Source: Cristatella mucedo (lineage: Eukaryota > Bryozoa > Phylactolaemata > Cristatellidae). Taken from it: a stretch of DNA of 64,000 nt. A program made the position numbers and the translations under genes. The notes under the pieces are model-generated. The model did no database searches and was not told where the DNA came from. It worked only from the letters and a program-made list of their open reading frames with translations. Below, piece after piece: positions 25,161 through 37,053 of the stretch. The first letter of the stretch is position 1. Every line of letters starts with the position of its first letter. The stretch spans positions 250,001 through 314,000 of the forward strand of contig WPIO01000171.1 of the NCBI GenBank assembly GCA_009760855.2. The letters run 5' to 3'.

Positions 25161-25650
25161 AAAGTGAACTTTCTTTAGACGACCGCTTATCTGCTCCGAA
25201 GCCAAGTCTGCTTACTTTCAGCTAGATGGCATTGCAAAAATTTGGGCCTACTTGGACAGTGATAAAACACCCAAGCTGGTCCACATATTGTCGACAACCC
25301 GGCTCGACTTTTGCAGCTCACCACTTGCAGGTCCTGCTATCTATCCGATAAGTGGCTTGTAGTTGGTGCACAACTCGTCAGCTGGGCTATTCCGTCCTAA
25401 ACGTTGCAGTGCAACATACGACGCCACTTCTCACCGACCTGCACTGGCTCCCCACCTAGCAACATTTCGACTTTAAGGTTTTGTCAAGCGCTTTCAGGTC
25501 TCTTCATTCTCTGGCTTCGGCCTAACTACAGGACAAGTGTTCTTCTCGGGCTTTGCACCGTAGCATCATGTCTTCTAATTCAGTTCGTTTAGCTATACTT
25601 CTAACCAGTTTCAAATTCTTCGGAGACCATATATTTCATTTGTACACTCT
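25161..25650 (+). pseudogene. LINE-A C-terminal region, decayed
   Basis: Colinear with the LINE-A C-terminus in plus orientation: 'tctgcttactttcagctaga' matches the SAYFQL region; 'gacctgcactggctcccc' matches the DLHWLP region; the LFILWL and SFLLI-like stretches are shifted frames of it. Many stops; no hairpin or tail is left. Confidence 0.65.
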
Positions 25651-25887
25651 CTGCTCTCAGCGCTAAGCTCTCCTTCCTCTCACCCTATCTTTGCTCTCTC
25701 GCTATATGTAAATGCGTCTATGTATGCGCACGTGTCTGCTCTCTGTTCATCTTCTCTCTCACCTTCTTCACTCTTGCTGACCTCCCTGCTTTCACGGTCT
25801 CCCTCTTTTTCTCGACGCTTCTTGTCTATAAGCCTCATAAATGGCCGTGGTGCCCGCAAAGACTTGCATGAGAGTCTTTACTCCGAA

Positions 25888-26092
25888 GAATCGGTGAGCC
25901 GTGATGGCACACTAAGTAAGGCGTTTGCTTTCATGACCTCGGTCCCGAGGTCGTGGGTTCGATTCCAGCAGTGGGCGATCCTTTATCGCTGCTGCAAGTG
26001 GTGGTGATAGCCGTAAAGGCCCTTCTGTCGCTATTCAAAAAGAGGCCGTTTAATCGGCTAGGATTTATTTATTAATTTTTTTATTCATTTAC
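25888..26092 (+). mobile_element. SINE-A, near complete
   Basis: 'gtgagccgtgatggcacact' with box A, 'cggtcccgaggtcgtgggtt' with box B, 'gtgggcgatcctttatcgc', 'ctattcaaaaagaggccg' and a T-rich (TTTA)n tail. Confidence 0.9.
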
Positions 26093-26672
26093 AGCGCATC
26101 TGAGCTCCAATGCCACGACCTGAGACACGTGCAATATTATTTCAGATACCTTGACAATGATGACTCGTAGCCCTAGGACTGTAAGCTTACGTTGTCTGCC
26201 ACTCTGACAGCCACATACCGCATGCTAGCAGCCGGTTCAGCTCAGGTGGAAAGCTTGCAGCTCAATCCCCCCCCCCCCCGATAACGGCAGCTGTTCGACC
26301 GAGCTGCTATGCAGCTAGCAGGGGCTGTATCAGCCTCTCACTGCTGCTGCCTGCTCACTGCTGCTGTTTGGTCGCTGTTCTTTTGGAGGAGGGAGCCTCA
26401 CTGAGGAACTTTGGTAGGTCAAGTGTCTGTGAAATGCCGGCAACTGGGTGTCGATGGGTCTTCCCTAACCGGTTTTCTCAGTGTGTGAGCTCTTAATCCT
26501 GTGTTAAACTGAAGATTGCTACAAGCTTGGTGTGCGGCTTCCGCGACCTGACAGAGCCAGGCCGAAAACATAAGGCTCATAACAGTGCTAGTCTCAGTCG
26601 ACGTGACGAACACTGGTGATGCCTGAACCTTTAGAACGGCTAGTGACTTGTGGGAGCTGCACCCCATGCCCG
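26093..26672. other. Unassigned sequence
   Basis: A 13-base C run at about 26267-26279 and CTGCTG clusters; otherwise nothing recognisable. Confidence 0.4.
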
Positions 26673-26968
26673 CAGATACGCAGGGCCGTAGCTGGAGCAC
26701 TGCGGCATAACGTAGAGTGCTCATACCTTAGCATAAATAGTCCGTATTCATAATGTAGGCAAGTCTATTTGACAGCAGCGGGACAGTCACAGGTATTCTT
26801 CAACGGCGGCCATGACGTAAAGCAGATACGCAGGGCCGTAGCAGGAGCACTGTTGCAGTGACGTAGAGTGCTCATACCTTAGCATAAATAGTCTGCATCC
26901 ATAATGTAGGCAAGTCTATTTGACAGCAGCGGACAGTCATAGGTATTCAACGGCAGCCATGACGTAAA
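26673..26968 (+). repeat. 150-bp tandem duplication
   Basis: Unit 1 (26673-26822) and unit 2 (26823-26968) both run from 'cagatacgcagggccgtag' to 'catgacgtaaa', differing by a few substitutions and small deletions. Each carries a 'tgacgtaa' CRE-like site at its end. Confidence 0.95.
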
Positions 26969-28160
26969 CCAATATCTCCGAGGCGTAGAGCTCAAATCAG
27001 CTCAAATGCCAAAGCCGAGTCCGGCATCACAACCAACTGTCCTATCTCATGGCGCCGGCTGCTATGTGGCCACGGTCATAAGTTATCGCACACTCGATTC
27101 CTCACCGTTACAATATAGGAACCATGAATAAGGATTATCTGTCTCCTGCTGATTTAGCTCACAGCCGGTTCATGGTGGCTCCTCCCAACTTCAAAGCTAA
27201 CTAGCTATCCGACGACTATTTGGGCTTCGTGAAGCATTCTCAAAGTTTTTCAAGTAGCCTCAGGCTGCGACAAGGTAACTCTGCTCTGTCTGCTTGAGTC
27301 GTTACGGGCGATTCTTTGCTTCAGGTTCGATCTAAACTCGGCCTCTCTTGCCATCCGAAACGCAACGTTGGCGAAAGCCTCCCATTCCCCCCTTTGCTTT
27401 GCTTTGCTTTTCACTTCGTCCTGGCTCTTAAGTCTTATTGGCTTCTTTGAATCTTTTGCTCCACTAGCACTCTATTCTTTTAATTCTTGAGTAACGATTG
27501 ATGGCAATTTGTCAGCATCTACGATAATGATACGTTTGTTTGTAGTTACTGGCCCAAAAGATTTACAGCTAGTCCATTTATGCTACCTCCTTCTTAGCCA
27601 TCGTGCTCTATCAGCGAGCTACTCTGAGATGGCTTATTTTATTTGTTTTTTTTCACTATTTCCTGCTGTGCTATTTCTTATATTTGCTGTTTATTATTCC
27701 TTGGCGTTGACAGTTGCATTTGCAGCCAGGTCGGTAACGAGTGTGCGCGTATGCCCGTGCGTGCGTGGCAAGTGTCCAAGAACCTGCCGATGCCAATCAG
27801 CACTAGATTATGACTCCTACCTCAGCTTATCGGCCATTCCAATTTAGGAATATTATGGTTCACTTTTAGCTTTTGGTGTGGCTACCAACCGTCAATTGAA
27901 TGCTTCCCTGTGTACAATAGTGAGTGCAATCATTCAATGATTGGCATGCTTCATTTCCAACATGTGTAAAGTGCCTTCAAAGAGATTTAGTTTTCTTGAG
28001 CCACATATACCTGGTTCGTCTTGTTTTGGTCATGCCTCTGTCCTGCTTCATTCTTCCTCGTTGTAGTTAGTGTGCACTAATGTTTTGCCTCCTACTAGCT
28101 CCACCACCACATTAGTCATTAGAAAATTCATTTCGTTAGAATAGTAGGAACTGCCCTTCT
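26969..28160. other. Unassigned sequence
   Basis: Contains 'tttgctttgctttgctttt' (27393-27412). A 112-codon frame at 27509-27847 has one hydrophobic stretch, but no start context or homologous motif is recognised. Confidence 0.35.
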
Positions 28161-28161
28161 T

Positions 28162-28965
28162 AATAATATTATTATTTCATTTGGTATAGCACCCTCAGAT
28201 AACTCAATCACTTTCTAGTTACTTTACATTTGCTGCAAAAGAAGCACTATCGAATTGTTAGCGGTAGCATGCTCAAAGATAACAAGCATAACATGGTTAG
28301 GGGTGACAAGCATCGGGTCAGCATGCAAATATGGTTAGTGGCATCATGCAACACTGTCAGCAGGCATAAGCACATAAAGGACGAATGACAGAGACTCACT
28401 GAATGCTGTCATAAATAGATACGATTTGTTTCTTTTTAAAACTGGTCAATGTAGGGGATGTCGTGATGCAAGTCGGGAGCGAGTTCCAAGCTTTGGTAGC
28501 ATGAAAACTGTGGGCACGGTCTCCAAAGGATTTGAGGTGTACGAGGTATAGGTAAACTGTTGGATTCCGAAAAGCAAGTGGTACAATGCTTAGCCTGGTG
28601 GGGGAGTAGATATGAGAGGTAGGCTGGAGCCAAAAAATGAAGTGACCTAAAAGTGAGTGACAAAGCCTTGAAGTCGATCCGTTGCTTGACTGGTAGCCAG
28701 TGCAGGTCGGTGAGAAGTGGTGAGATGTGGCCACTGCTATGCTCACGACAGACAAGCCTAGCTGCATAGTTCTGCACAAGCTGTAAGCACCTGGTTGTAC
28801 AGGCCGATAGACCAGCAAGGAATGAGTTACAGAAGTCAAGACGGGATGTCACAAATGCATGGACCAACTTAGATGTGGTATCCCTGTCTAAACAAGCTCA
28901 AATTTTACCACAGTTATGTAGTTGAAAGTAGGCATACTAGATTGTGGAGCTCGTGTAGTCGGCCA
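28162..28965 (-). pseudogene. LINE-A 3' fragment, about 0.8 kb
   Basis: It has an ATT-type tail, hairpin, 3' UTR motifs, and then the C-terminal ORF on the minus strand: MVHAFVTSRLDFCNSFLAGL, ISPLLTDLHWLPVKQRIDFK, and a truncated KSFGDRAHSF region. A frameshift separates the two halves. Confidence 0.9.
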
Positions 28966-28969
28966 TGCA

Positions 28970-30040
28970 ACATGGCTCGTGATGCGACTCCTTTTGCAGT
29001 TGCATTTTTTGCTCGTTGCCTCATGACATGATTTCAACGTGAAGAGCTCATAGTGTCTCCTATACAGGGACTCTCATGAAACGCTTCGAGGATTTCGCTT
29101 GCCACATTGTCGGCTATGCCTTTCAAAGCAATGAAAAATCCATGCCTACGACTGGTTATTTTCACAGTCTTGCCTCTAGCTTGGCGAAGACGTAGATCTG
29201 TTCTTAACTTCTCTGCCTTCATTCAGTCTTTCATTAATCTTGGATGACCACACAAGCCTTGGTGACGTGACGTATGCACCAAACACTGAAGCAAGACTGA
29301 AACAGGGCTGACGCCAAACCATGTACAAGAGCGACTTTAGGATGCTCTGCAAATGTTTTATTATTATTGCCATCGTAATATTAGGCTTCATATTCACCAT
29401 GTTACACAAGTCGAAGATAGTCCAATTATTAACCCTTTCAGTATGAGTTGAATAGCAGATGCTCCAGATTCCCCTCTCGTGCAGGCATTTGGACTGACTT
29501 CTCATGTGTGAATAATCTTGACAGCAGCTGCGTTCAGCTGACCTGCATGCACTGGAAACTACTTACGATTTGTTAGCAGTGCTTCGCACCAGCTTCTATG
29601 AGTATCCCAGCACTTGTCGCGAGGCTGTGGGGGGGGGTCTAGCACCAGCTATTTACAGTGCACTGTCTAGATAGACATCGTCCACCAGCGATTCCATGCA
29701 CTCTGCACAACACAAATCCGGCTGGAAGCTCAGCTGCATACTTCTTTCTTGCCTGCACGTGCTTTCACCTGTAACCGGATTCCACCAGTGACCAGTACTC
29801 AGAGGCCTCTCGTGGTACCATTCCAGGATGCCATTGCTCTGCACTGATCTGCAGCTGCTGATAGGCAGCTGCAACGATGCTGATTGCAAGTGAAATGGGT
29901 GGCAGATAGCATGCGTTCGTAGCTGAATGCAAGCTCAGGATGCACTAGGCAGGATGCACTAGGCATAAGCAGACGGTCGAAGGCCATCAGTAAATGTCCT
30001 TCCGGTTCCTTCGGGTTTGCATTGACCTAAATAATATAAA
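28970..30040. other. Unassigned sequence
   Basis: Minus-strand frames of 62-109 codons at 29034-29987 are open but have no splice or motif support strong enough to call. Region 29338-29420 is AT-rich. Confidence 0.35.
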
Positions 30041-30042
30041 TA

Positions 30043-30178
30043 ATTCACTTGTTTAGTGCTCCAAGAGAACTTAATCTCTATTCAGGTGCTTCACATATGC
30101 CTCGGGGCTCGAGCCACAACCTCAGCCAGATCTTGGTCCGGGTGAGCACCTTAACCACTGGACCAAACCAACACGACG
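30043..30178 (-). mobile_element. SINE-B, well preserved
   Basis: Read on the minus strand: 'ttggtccagtggttaaggtg', box B 'tggctcgagccccg', 'gaagcacctgaatagagatt' and 'ggagcactaaacaagtgaat'. Confidence 0.85.
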
Positions 30179-30351
30179 AATGTGCTGGTATTTACATTTA
30201 AAAGTCTGCAGCTTTATCATTAGCGAAATGCTATAACATGGCACAAGCAGACATACTTGACGAGTTTGCAGCTCTTACTGAGCACATTTATTATTATTCG
30301 TGGTGTGTATATATTTCTATAGAATTCATTAGTTAATATAATTCATATATC

Positions 30352-30665
30352 TCATAATAATAATAATAATGCATTTGATACTGCACCCTCATAGAACTAG
30401 ATCTCTTTCTAGGCACTTTGCATTTGCTACAAAGTAAGCAGGATTGAATGGTTAGTGGTAGTATGCTGAATAAACAACAAGAATAACATGGTTAGGGGTG
30501 ACATGCACAGGGTCAGCATGCAAGTGGCAGCATGCACAGCGGCAGCACACATAAGCATGTAAAGAACGAATCACATGGACCCACTTAAAGCTGTGATAAA
30601 TGGATTCATTTTTAGGTTCTTTTTAAATGTGAACAAGTCAGGAGATGTCGTGACACAACTCATGA
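30352..30665 (-). mobile_element. LINE-A 3' fragment
   Basis: An (AAT)n tail, hairpin with a decayed stem ('actgcaccctcata'), the 3' UTR motifs, and the last 60 bases of the ORF end. Confidence 0.85.
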
Positions 30666-30671
30666 GACCAT

Positions 30672-30704
30672 ATAATTAATTTGTCTGGCACCCAAGAAGA
30701 ACTT

Positions 30705-30738
<34 letters not shown>

Positions 30739-30995
30739 CTCTCTCTCTCTCTTTCTCTCTATCTATCTATATATCTATCTATCTATCTCACAGCTATCTC
30801 TATCTATCTCATAGCTATATCTATCTATCTCTCTCTCTCTCTCTCACCCTCTCTCTCACACACTCACTCACTCACTCACTTTCTCTCTCTCTCTCTCTCT
30901 CTCCCCTGGTGCCTAACACATGCCAAAGAACTAGAGTCCATGACCTTGGTTGTTAAAACGAGTACCTTAATCCTTGGCCAAACCAAGGGTTTTTA
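30672..30995 (-). mobile_element. SINE-B split by an internal CT microsatellite
   Basis: 'ttaatttgtctggcacccaa' and 'gaagaacttt' at the left, and 'catgaccttgg', 'gtaccttaatccttggcc' and 'aaaccaag' at the right, are the two ends of a minus-strand SINE-B. Between them (30700-30904) the element's 'tctctatt' centre has been replaced by (CT)n, (TATC)n and (CACT)n arrays. Confidence 0.75.
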
Positions 30996-31173
30996 TAAGG
31001 GAGACTTTAGTTCGTGTGCGTTTGTCCATTCACTCCGAGTTCCAAAAGCATCCCAGAAACTTGACAACCGGCAGTTATTTCTGTCATGCCTGAGATTCTG
31101 CACTGCAAATCATTGACAACCTGCTGCCAGCTGTTAGAAACAGCAACGTGTGACTTGGTTTGCTCTGCTGCAG

Positions 31174-31257
31174 AGGCATTTCAGGTGACACCACTTCGAG
31201 ACTCTCGGTTAGCTGCAATGGAGCCTCATGCTACTGCAGAAGAGCTGCCGGATCAAG
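31174..31257 (+). CDS. Exon 1 (first one found) of the phase-1 multi-exon gene
   Basis: An 84-base internal exon, phase 1 to phase 1, between the acceptor 'tttgctctgctgcag' and the donor 'caag|gtatgg'. It encodes AFQVTPLRDSRLAAMEPHAT followed by AEELPDQ, and shares its split Gly codon with the exon at 37054. The support is the acceptor with its pyrimidine run, the donor, the open frame and the exact phase match. An alternative acceptor ('catttcag', 31184) lies 10 bases further in but would break the phase. No upstream exon or start codon has been identified, so the gene probably begins further left. I do not recognise the protein. Confidence 0.5.
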
Positions 31258-31593
31258 GTATGGTGTGCTTACCAGCAGGTGGCAGCACCAGAAGCAAGCT
31301 TGGCTGACGGCAATGCTGGCGCGTTGCTTCTGGTATTGCTGTATTTCCTACTGCCACCACGGTTCAACTGCTAGCGAACCAAACAATGTCGGTAGATGCT
31401 GCACTTTGGTGAACATGCACAGATAGAGTCTGCCCATAATTCTTCACCAGGCCTAAATATTTAATATAAATTTAAAGATGGTCAGCATTCTGTGCATGCA
31501 ACTGAATGCTGATTTGCTACCTGAAGCTAACGAATAAATTTAATAAAATTAGATTTAGATTCGTGTCACAAGAAAACTAATAAATATAATTTT
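31258..31593. other. Intron sequence
   Basis: Nothing recognised beyond the donor at 31258. Confidence 0.4.
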
Positions 31594-31885
31594 AAAGTAA
31601 TAATAATACATTTGTATAGCACCCTCGGAGAACTGAATGTCTTTCTAGGCACTTTACAGAGGCTACATATAAGTCATAACCAAATGTTTACAGGTCACAT
31701 TCGCAAACAGCAGGCCCATTGTAAGCAAATATTTGCACACGAAAGACCAATCACAGAGACCCACTAAATGCTGTATTAAACAGGCATTTTTTAAAGCTTC
31801 TTTTTAAATTTAGTCATATCAGGGGCATCGGGATTTGCATCAGTAGTGAGTTCCAAGCTTTGAAAGCACGTTTTCATTTTCCTCC
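31594..31885 (-). mobile_element. LINE-A 3' fragment
   Basis: An (AAT)n tail, hairpin ('tagcaccctcggagaactga'), diverged 3' UTR and ORF end on the minus strand. Confidence 0.8.
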
Positions 31886-32575
31886 ATGCAGATTGTTCTC
31901 CAATAAATAAGAACTCTTACCTTGGCTGTCAGCAAGGTAGGCTCACCAGCTAGGTCAGTAGACATTCAGCTAGTAATAATAATAATAATAATGTAGCTAA
32001 CGTGTGGTCGCGCTAAATAGTGGCGCTAACCATGACTAGGAAAGAGCAGTGGGTCTTGTCGGTTGTGGGGTGGCAGTAAGATCCATGCAATCATGCTTCG
32101 GAGGCCCGGCACCCTTTGTCATAACCAATTTGGCAGTTAACATAGAGCCAAATTAACTGCATGCAAACAGCCTAATGGCCCACGTGGCTTTTCGTCTACT
32201 GATATGGAATGAATCGTCATATAAAAAGCAAGCTTTTAGTGGCAATCTCGATGGCTACTGATCCCAACGTGTAGTGGCAGACATTTATACTACGATCGAT
32301 TTCTCTGAGAGCTTTCGTTTCTTTCGGAAGAATGCAAAAAAGTAGATGGAAACAGTGCTCTGCTCTTCACAGTCATTGAACAATGAGGGGCGCATCCAGA
32401 ATTTTGCCAATGATGGAACCTTGACCTTGTCTGACCTTAGCATCGGCTGACTCTTTGGGCTAGTGAATTGTGTGCTCAGACGCATGTCTCTCCCTCGGGT
32501 TAGCCAAGGATGGTGACAGCGAGGCAGACCCTCTTAGTCGCTCTTGATCTTGAAGAAGTCGAAAATGCTGCTCCA
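31886..32575. other. Intron sequence
   Basis: Includes an isolated (AAT)5 at 31975-31992 that may be an orphan LINE-A tail. No gene seen. Confidence 0.4.
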
Positions 32576-32850
32576 AAGATAATAATAATAATAATAATAT
32601 TGCACTTGATAAAGCACCCTCAGAGAACTTAATCTCTTTCTAGGCGCTTTACATTTGCTGCAAAGTGATACGCAATAGAATAGTAAGTAAAATCATGCTT
32701 GAAAAACAAACAAAATGAATAACATGGTTAGGGGTTACATGCACTGGGTCAGCATGCAAATGTGGTTAGTGGCAGCATGAACAGTGTCAGCACGCATAAG
32801 CACATCGAGGACGCACAAGCACATCGAGGAAGCACAAGATGAAATCATAT
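32576..32850 (-). mobile_element. LINE-A 3' fragment, well preserved
   Basis: (AAT)n tail, intact hairpin, 'ggcgctttacatttgctgca', and the spaced 'tggttag' motifs. A 15-base block around 'aagcacatcgagga' is tandemly duplicated at 32809-32839. Confidence 0.9.
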
Positions 32851-32949
32851 ATCCTATCAGGTCGTTTCTCGTCTAGAGGCTCAGCCTGAGTTTAGCGAGC
32901 AAGGTTTCGGTGTTCATGCAGAGCTTACTCACAACAGCTCGCCCCCCCC

Positions 32950-33115
32950 CCAGGGACTTAACCCAGGGATAACATGCTTGCACTTCACGGCCCAGATCGT
33001 GGATTTGAGTCTCTGCTGGCTATTTTATTTTGTCCCCTGCTTGTAGTCACAGTAGCCATTAAGGCTCATCTTCAGCTACATAAATAAGGCTGTCTGATCA
33101 GCTGACCATAACTTA
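32950..33115 (+). mobile_element. SINE-C copy
   Basis: 'gcttgcacttcacgg', 'gatcgtggatttgagtctct', 'ttgtagtcacagtagccatt', 'aaataaggctgtctgatcag'. Similar in order to the copies at 19003 and 57290. Confidence 0.6.
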
Positions 33116-33745
33116 TAAAGCAACAGCCTTGTTTATTGTACTTCCGTGTATACATTAGCATTGAGTAGCATCTTCATTTGCATAAATGCATCTACCAATA
33201 TTGTTTTGTTGTTGAGATATACATTCCAAATTGGCTTATTTGTAGTAGCGTTGGTTCATTTGATGATATGTGAAAGTGGTAGCATGCAATAATAGTAATT
33301 CTTTCAGCAACTCTCCTGCTATCATATCAGTGCATCATGAAGCTGCGCTATAACATGCCACCTGACAGTTGATGAGTAGCTAAGCATCCCAGCACTGCAA
33401 TGAATCTCTTTGCGTGTGGTTGATGCACCATAACCGTTCTCGGTGATTGTGCCGATGACAGCAAAAGGAGGGGGCACTGGATGTCAACATCACGTGGTGG
33501 TAGCTTTCGAGCCGGAGGCAAACTCGGTCTGTCATTGCCTTGCGGCTTCGTTGGCCTGCTCTTGTTAGATGCACTTTGGTAGGTGCATAGAGGACTGCTG
33601 CTGCTGCTGCCAGGCGAACGATCGATAGAGTGGTAACCTGGTGCGATGGGATCGGGGCAAGGGGTGCAGGAGGGTGATGGGGGACTTTTGGAGTCCTTTT
33701 TATTCTGCCTTACTGCTGCTCGTATTGCTGGGTCCTTCTCCCTCC
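33116..33745. other. Intron sequence
   Basis: No gene supported; a CTG cluster at 33596-33612. Confidence 0.4.
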
Positions 33746-33754
33746 AGTGCCCTA

Positions 33755-33900
33755 GCTGTAATGATGATGATGATTAGTATGGCGATTGCTGCTTACCCTC
33801 TACTGATAATGAGGATATCGATGGTGATGAGGATGTTGATGATGGTGATGATGTTGAGGATAATGATTAGGATGTTGATGATTATGATGAGGATGACTTT
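33755..33900 (+). repeat. Imperfect (GAT)n tract
   Basis: 'gatgatgatgat' and interrupted GATGAT/GAGGAT units; the Met-rich frame across it (33641-33934) is repeat translation. Confidence 0.9.
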
Positions 33901-34124
33901 CTATAGCTATCAAAGAGAAGGGGGAATCTTCTAGGTGCTTCACACTTTCTGGAAGAGTAGCATGCCGACTTACTTGAGATGATTGCATGCCCAATAGCAG
34001 CTGTACTGTGTCTCACGGAAGCTTGAGCCCAAGCGTTGACAAAACGACTCAGCCTTTATTCCTCTCCGGTATTTGACTGATGATGAGTAGCTAAGCATCC
34101 TAGCACTGCAATGCATCCCTTTGC

Positions 34125-34318
<194 letters not shown>

Positions 34319-34480
34319 TAATGCACTTGATAAAGCGCCCTCAGAGAACTTAATCTCTTTCTAGGCGCTTTACATTTGCTGCAAAGGGAAATGCAATTGA
34401 ATGGTAAGTAAAATCATGCTTGAAAAACACACAAAATGAATAATATGGTTGGGGGTGACATGCACAGGGTCAGCATGCAA
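34319..34480 (-). mobile_element. LINE-A 3' end
   Basis: Intact hairpin and 3' UTR motifs in minus orientation, with an AT-array in place of the (AAT)n tail. Confidence 0.9.
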
Positions 34481-34589
34481 TGATTGCTAGATACACGAGA
34501 AGCACCAAGCTCGTGTGCTATTTGCAGTCTCAACTCGAAGAGAAGACCGCTGCTTGGAAGGCTGCTGAAGCTAAGGCAGAGAGAGAGAA

Positions 34590-34676
<87 letters not shown>
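34590..34676 (+). repeat. (AT)n microsatellite
   Basis: Uninterrupted AT array after a short GA run. Confidence 0.98.
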
Positions 34677-34929
34677 CACATAGAGCAACAAGCTAAAGGA
34701 TTCAAGTTACAAGGGGGCAGCTTTGGGGTATGCTTAGGTTAGCATGATTGCAAGCCAAACCAGCATCATCCAAGGCAGCCGCCCTCCATCGTGAGCTGTG
34801 AAGTGAGCCACCTTCCACAGTCAGATGTGGAGCAGTCAGCCGACGACAGTCTCGTTAATTACTAAACGTGCATCCACAATAAATCATCCATAAGCCGATA
34901 AGACGATTCGCATGAGTGTGGCATGCGTT

Positions 34930-35480
34930 GTGTCGTCTAGTGCATTTTTAACTGTGGTTTAAATTATGTCAAGTCAGTGAATATATTATTATGTCGATCG
35001 GTAGCAAGTTCTTGGCTTTAGGTGCACACAAGCCGTGATGGCACACTATATAAGGTGGTTGCCTTTTACGACCTCGGTCCCGAGGTCATGGGTTCGAATC
35101 CTTTGATGGGCGATCCTGTATCGCTGCTGCAAGCGGTGATGATAGCCATAAAGGCTCTTTTGTTGCTATACTAAAGAGGCTGTTAAAACAGCTGGTATGA
35201 GCTCGAGTCGAGGTCATCAAAGGATTCGAGTTTAGTCAAATGCACAGCTGCACGGATGCCAAAGTCAGAGATGTGAATGATAGCATGAGGAGTAGGCATT
35301 TCTGATCGGTAAGCAGTAGCGAGATAAGGAACACACCCACAAGTGGGTGACAGGACATTGAAAGTTGATAGGTTGTTTGACAGGAAACTAGAGCAGGTTG
35401 GTGAGAAGGAGTTTCACTTAATAATTGCAACGATCACGAAAAGCATGCCCAGCTGCCTGGTTTTCTATCATCTACAAGCA
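34930..35480 (-). pseudogene. LINE-A 3' ORF fragment, split by a SINE-A
   Basis: The left part (34930-35027: 'tttaaattatgtcaagtcag', 'tcttggctttaggtgcac') and the right part (35206-35480: 'aaaggattcgagttta', 'agttgataggttg', 'aattgcaacgatcacg') are colinear with 2545-2870 of the near-complete copy. The SINE-A at 35028-35205 interrupts them. Heavily diverged. Confidence 0.75.
35028..35205 (+). mobile_element. SINE-A inserted in a LINE-A
   Basis: 'aagccgtgatggcacact', box B 'atgggttcgaatcc', 'gatgggcgatcctgtatcgc', 'tgctatactaaagaggctg', 'ttaaaacagctggt'. Its position inside a colinear LINE-A makes it younger than that LINE. Confidence 0.85.
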
Positions 35481-36800
35481 TCTTGAATTTCACGGGCAGG
35501 AAGCTTTGCAAAAAAAGATGAGCATCTCACATACATACGCATTAACTGAACAGCGGTCCCCTAATCAAGGCAGGCACACAATGTATCTAGCTGAAATTGG
35601 GCAGTCACTGCAAGAAGTGATTTTAGAGCAGGATAACCCGAATTTCGTGCAGATGCTTCTGGGCACAAGTCAGTGGAACGAATTTTTTGAGGTCGATGCT
35701 TTTCAGCTTTCCAAGTGCTGCTAGGTTTGCCGACAAGCCTGTCGGCTTGTCGGCATTTTACTAAAGAAAGCTATAGCTGCCACCTAAACATAAGCATCCA
35801 CAGGGTATGCTGCCGTGCAGATGAGCTGCTTCGGCTGCCGTAACGTCACTAGGCGCTGAAGCTGCTGCCGGCCAAGCAACAGCAGCAGCATGGTTGCTGG
35901 AGGAGCGGCGCTGCAAAATCAGTGGCTACGGGGCTAGCAGCAGCAGCAGCCTTCTACTTTTCAGTCCAACTGATGGTGAAATACCTTGGCCCTGCCATGA
36001 GTCGTGAGTCGGGAAAGATGGCTCGGGACATGTACAAACGCCTGGCCAGCTGAAGCCTTGTAGAGCCTGCTGAGCTGGCGAAACATAATAGTTGTGTAAT
36101 CAATTGCAATAAAATAGCTACTGCAAAGCCAGCTAAGAGATCTAAATGTCTCTAGGCACTTCGAATAGGTTGGAAAGGAAGCCTGGTCGAAGGTTTAGCA
36201 GCAATTTTAGCATGCACGAGTGCATAAAGGACCATTTTTGTGGATCAGGTGTGTAAGCTGTGGAGGAACCGGTGTGTTATGTGGGGAATCGGCAGCCTGT
36301 AAGTTAAGTTGTCAACATCCTGAAGTCGCACGTCGCTTTTTTAGACGACTTTGAGATCAAGGCTTTCGGTCCTTTGAAACTGAAATCACAAGCCCCCCAA
36401 CGGATCTGAAGCAGGGTTGAAAGTACGTTAGAGTCAGAATTCACGAGTCCCGCCACATGGTTAGAGTCAGCGGAACAAAGAACCTTCAAGAGCCTTCCAG
36501 GATTAATAATCCTCAGCTTTACAACTGCATATGACTAAAATGTAACCCCTGACTTAGTGAATGCTTGGTGTTTTGTGGCACCTAGGATAATGTGCACAAA
36601 TGTGCACAAGTGGCAATGTAAAAAGAGAGATGAAAATCTATATAAAAAACAATGAACAGCATGACAACGAGAGGGAGTCAGCTTGCTGGAATGACATCCT
36701 GCTACGGAGCTGAGCCCATCCAGCTGCTTGGGACTGAGTGCCCACCCATGGCAGCCTTCGAGGAGACCAGGGAAGGTGTGGCTGGTATTAGTTGTGATAA
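35481..36800. other. Intron sequence
   Basis: An open frame at 35425-35724 begins inside the LINE-A relic and is not supported as an exon. CAG/GCA clusters lie at 35878-35950. A palindrome 'gccgacaagcctgtcggc' lies at 35729-35746. No gene seen. Confidence 0.35.
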
Positions 36801-36804
36801 AAAA

Positions 36805-36935
36805 ATATAATTCATTTGCATAGTGCCCTAAAAGAACTCAGTCTCTATTCAACTGCTTCACGTATGCCGTAGGGCTCGAGCCACGACCTCGGTCGTCTAA
36901 GGCGAGCGCCATGAGCCCGCGGCCAAACCACGTGT
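36805..36935 (-). mobile_element. SINE-B
   Basis: 'aattcatttgcatagtgcc', 'cagtctctattcaactgctt', 'gtagggctcgagcca' and a decayed box A region. Confidence 0.8.
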
Positions 36936-37053
36936 TGACAGCCATGCTATACTCCACTGCCTGGTGCTTGGTCCTGGAGCACTGCCTATGGAAAGCATTT
37001 TGGTATTTATTATTAAAGAGTTTTTACTCTTATCTCAACAACTGTAATTTCAG

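Noticed and set aside
29653-29889. Minus-strand frame with a WW-domain-like EWYHERPL...WWNPVTGE
   Set aside because: The second conserved Trp and Pro are missing, and no splice sites or neighbouring exons were found on that strand.
35425-35724. 99-codon frame, non-repetitive sequence
   Set aside because: Its first part is decayed LINE-A, it has no fitting splice sites, and its stop lies before any donor.
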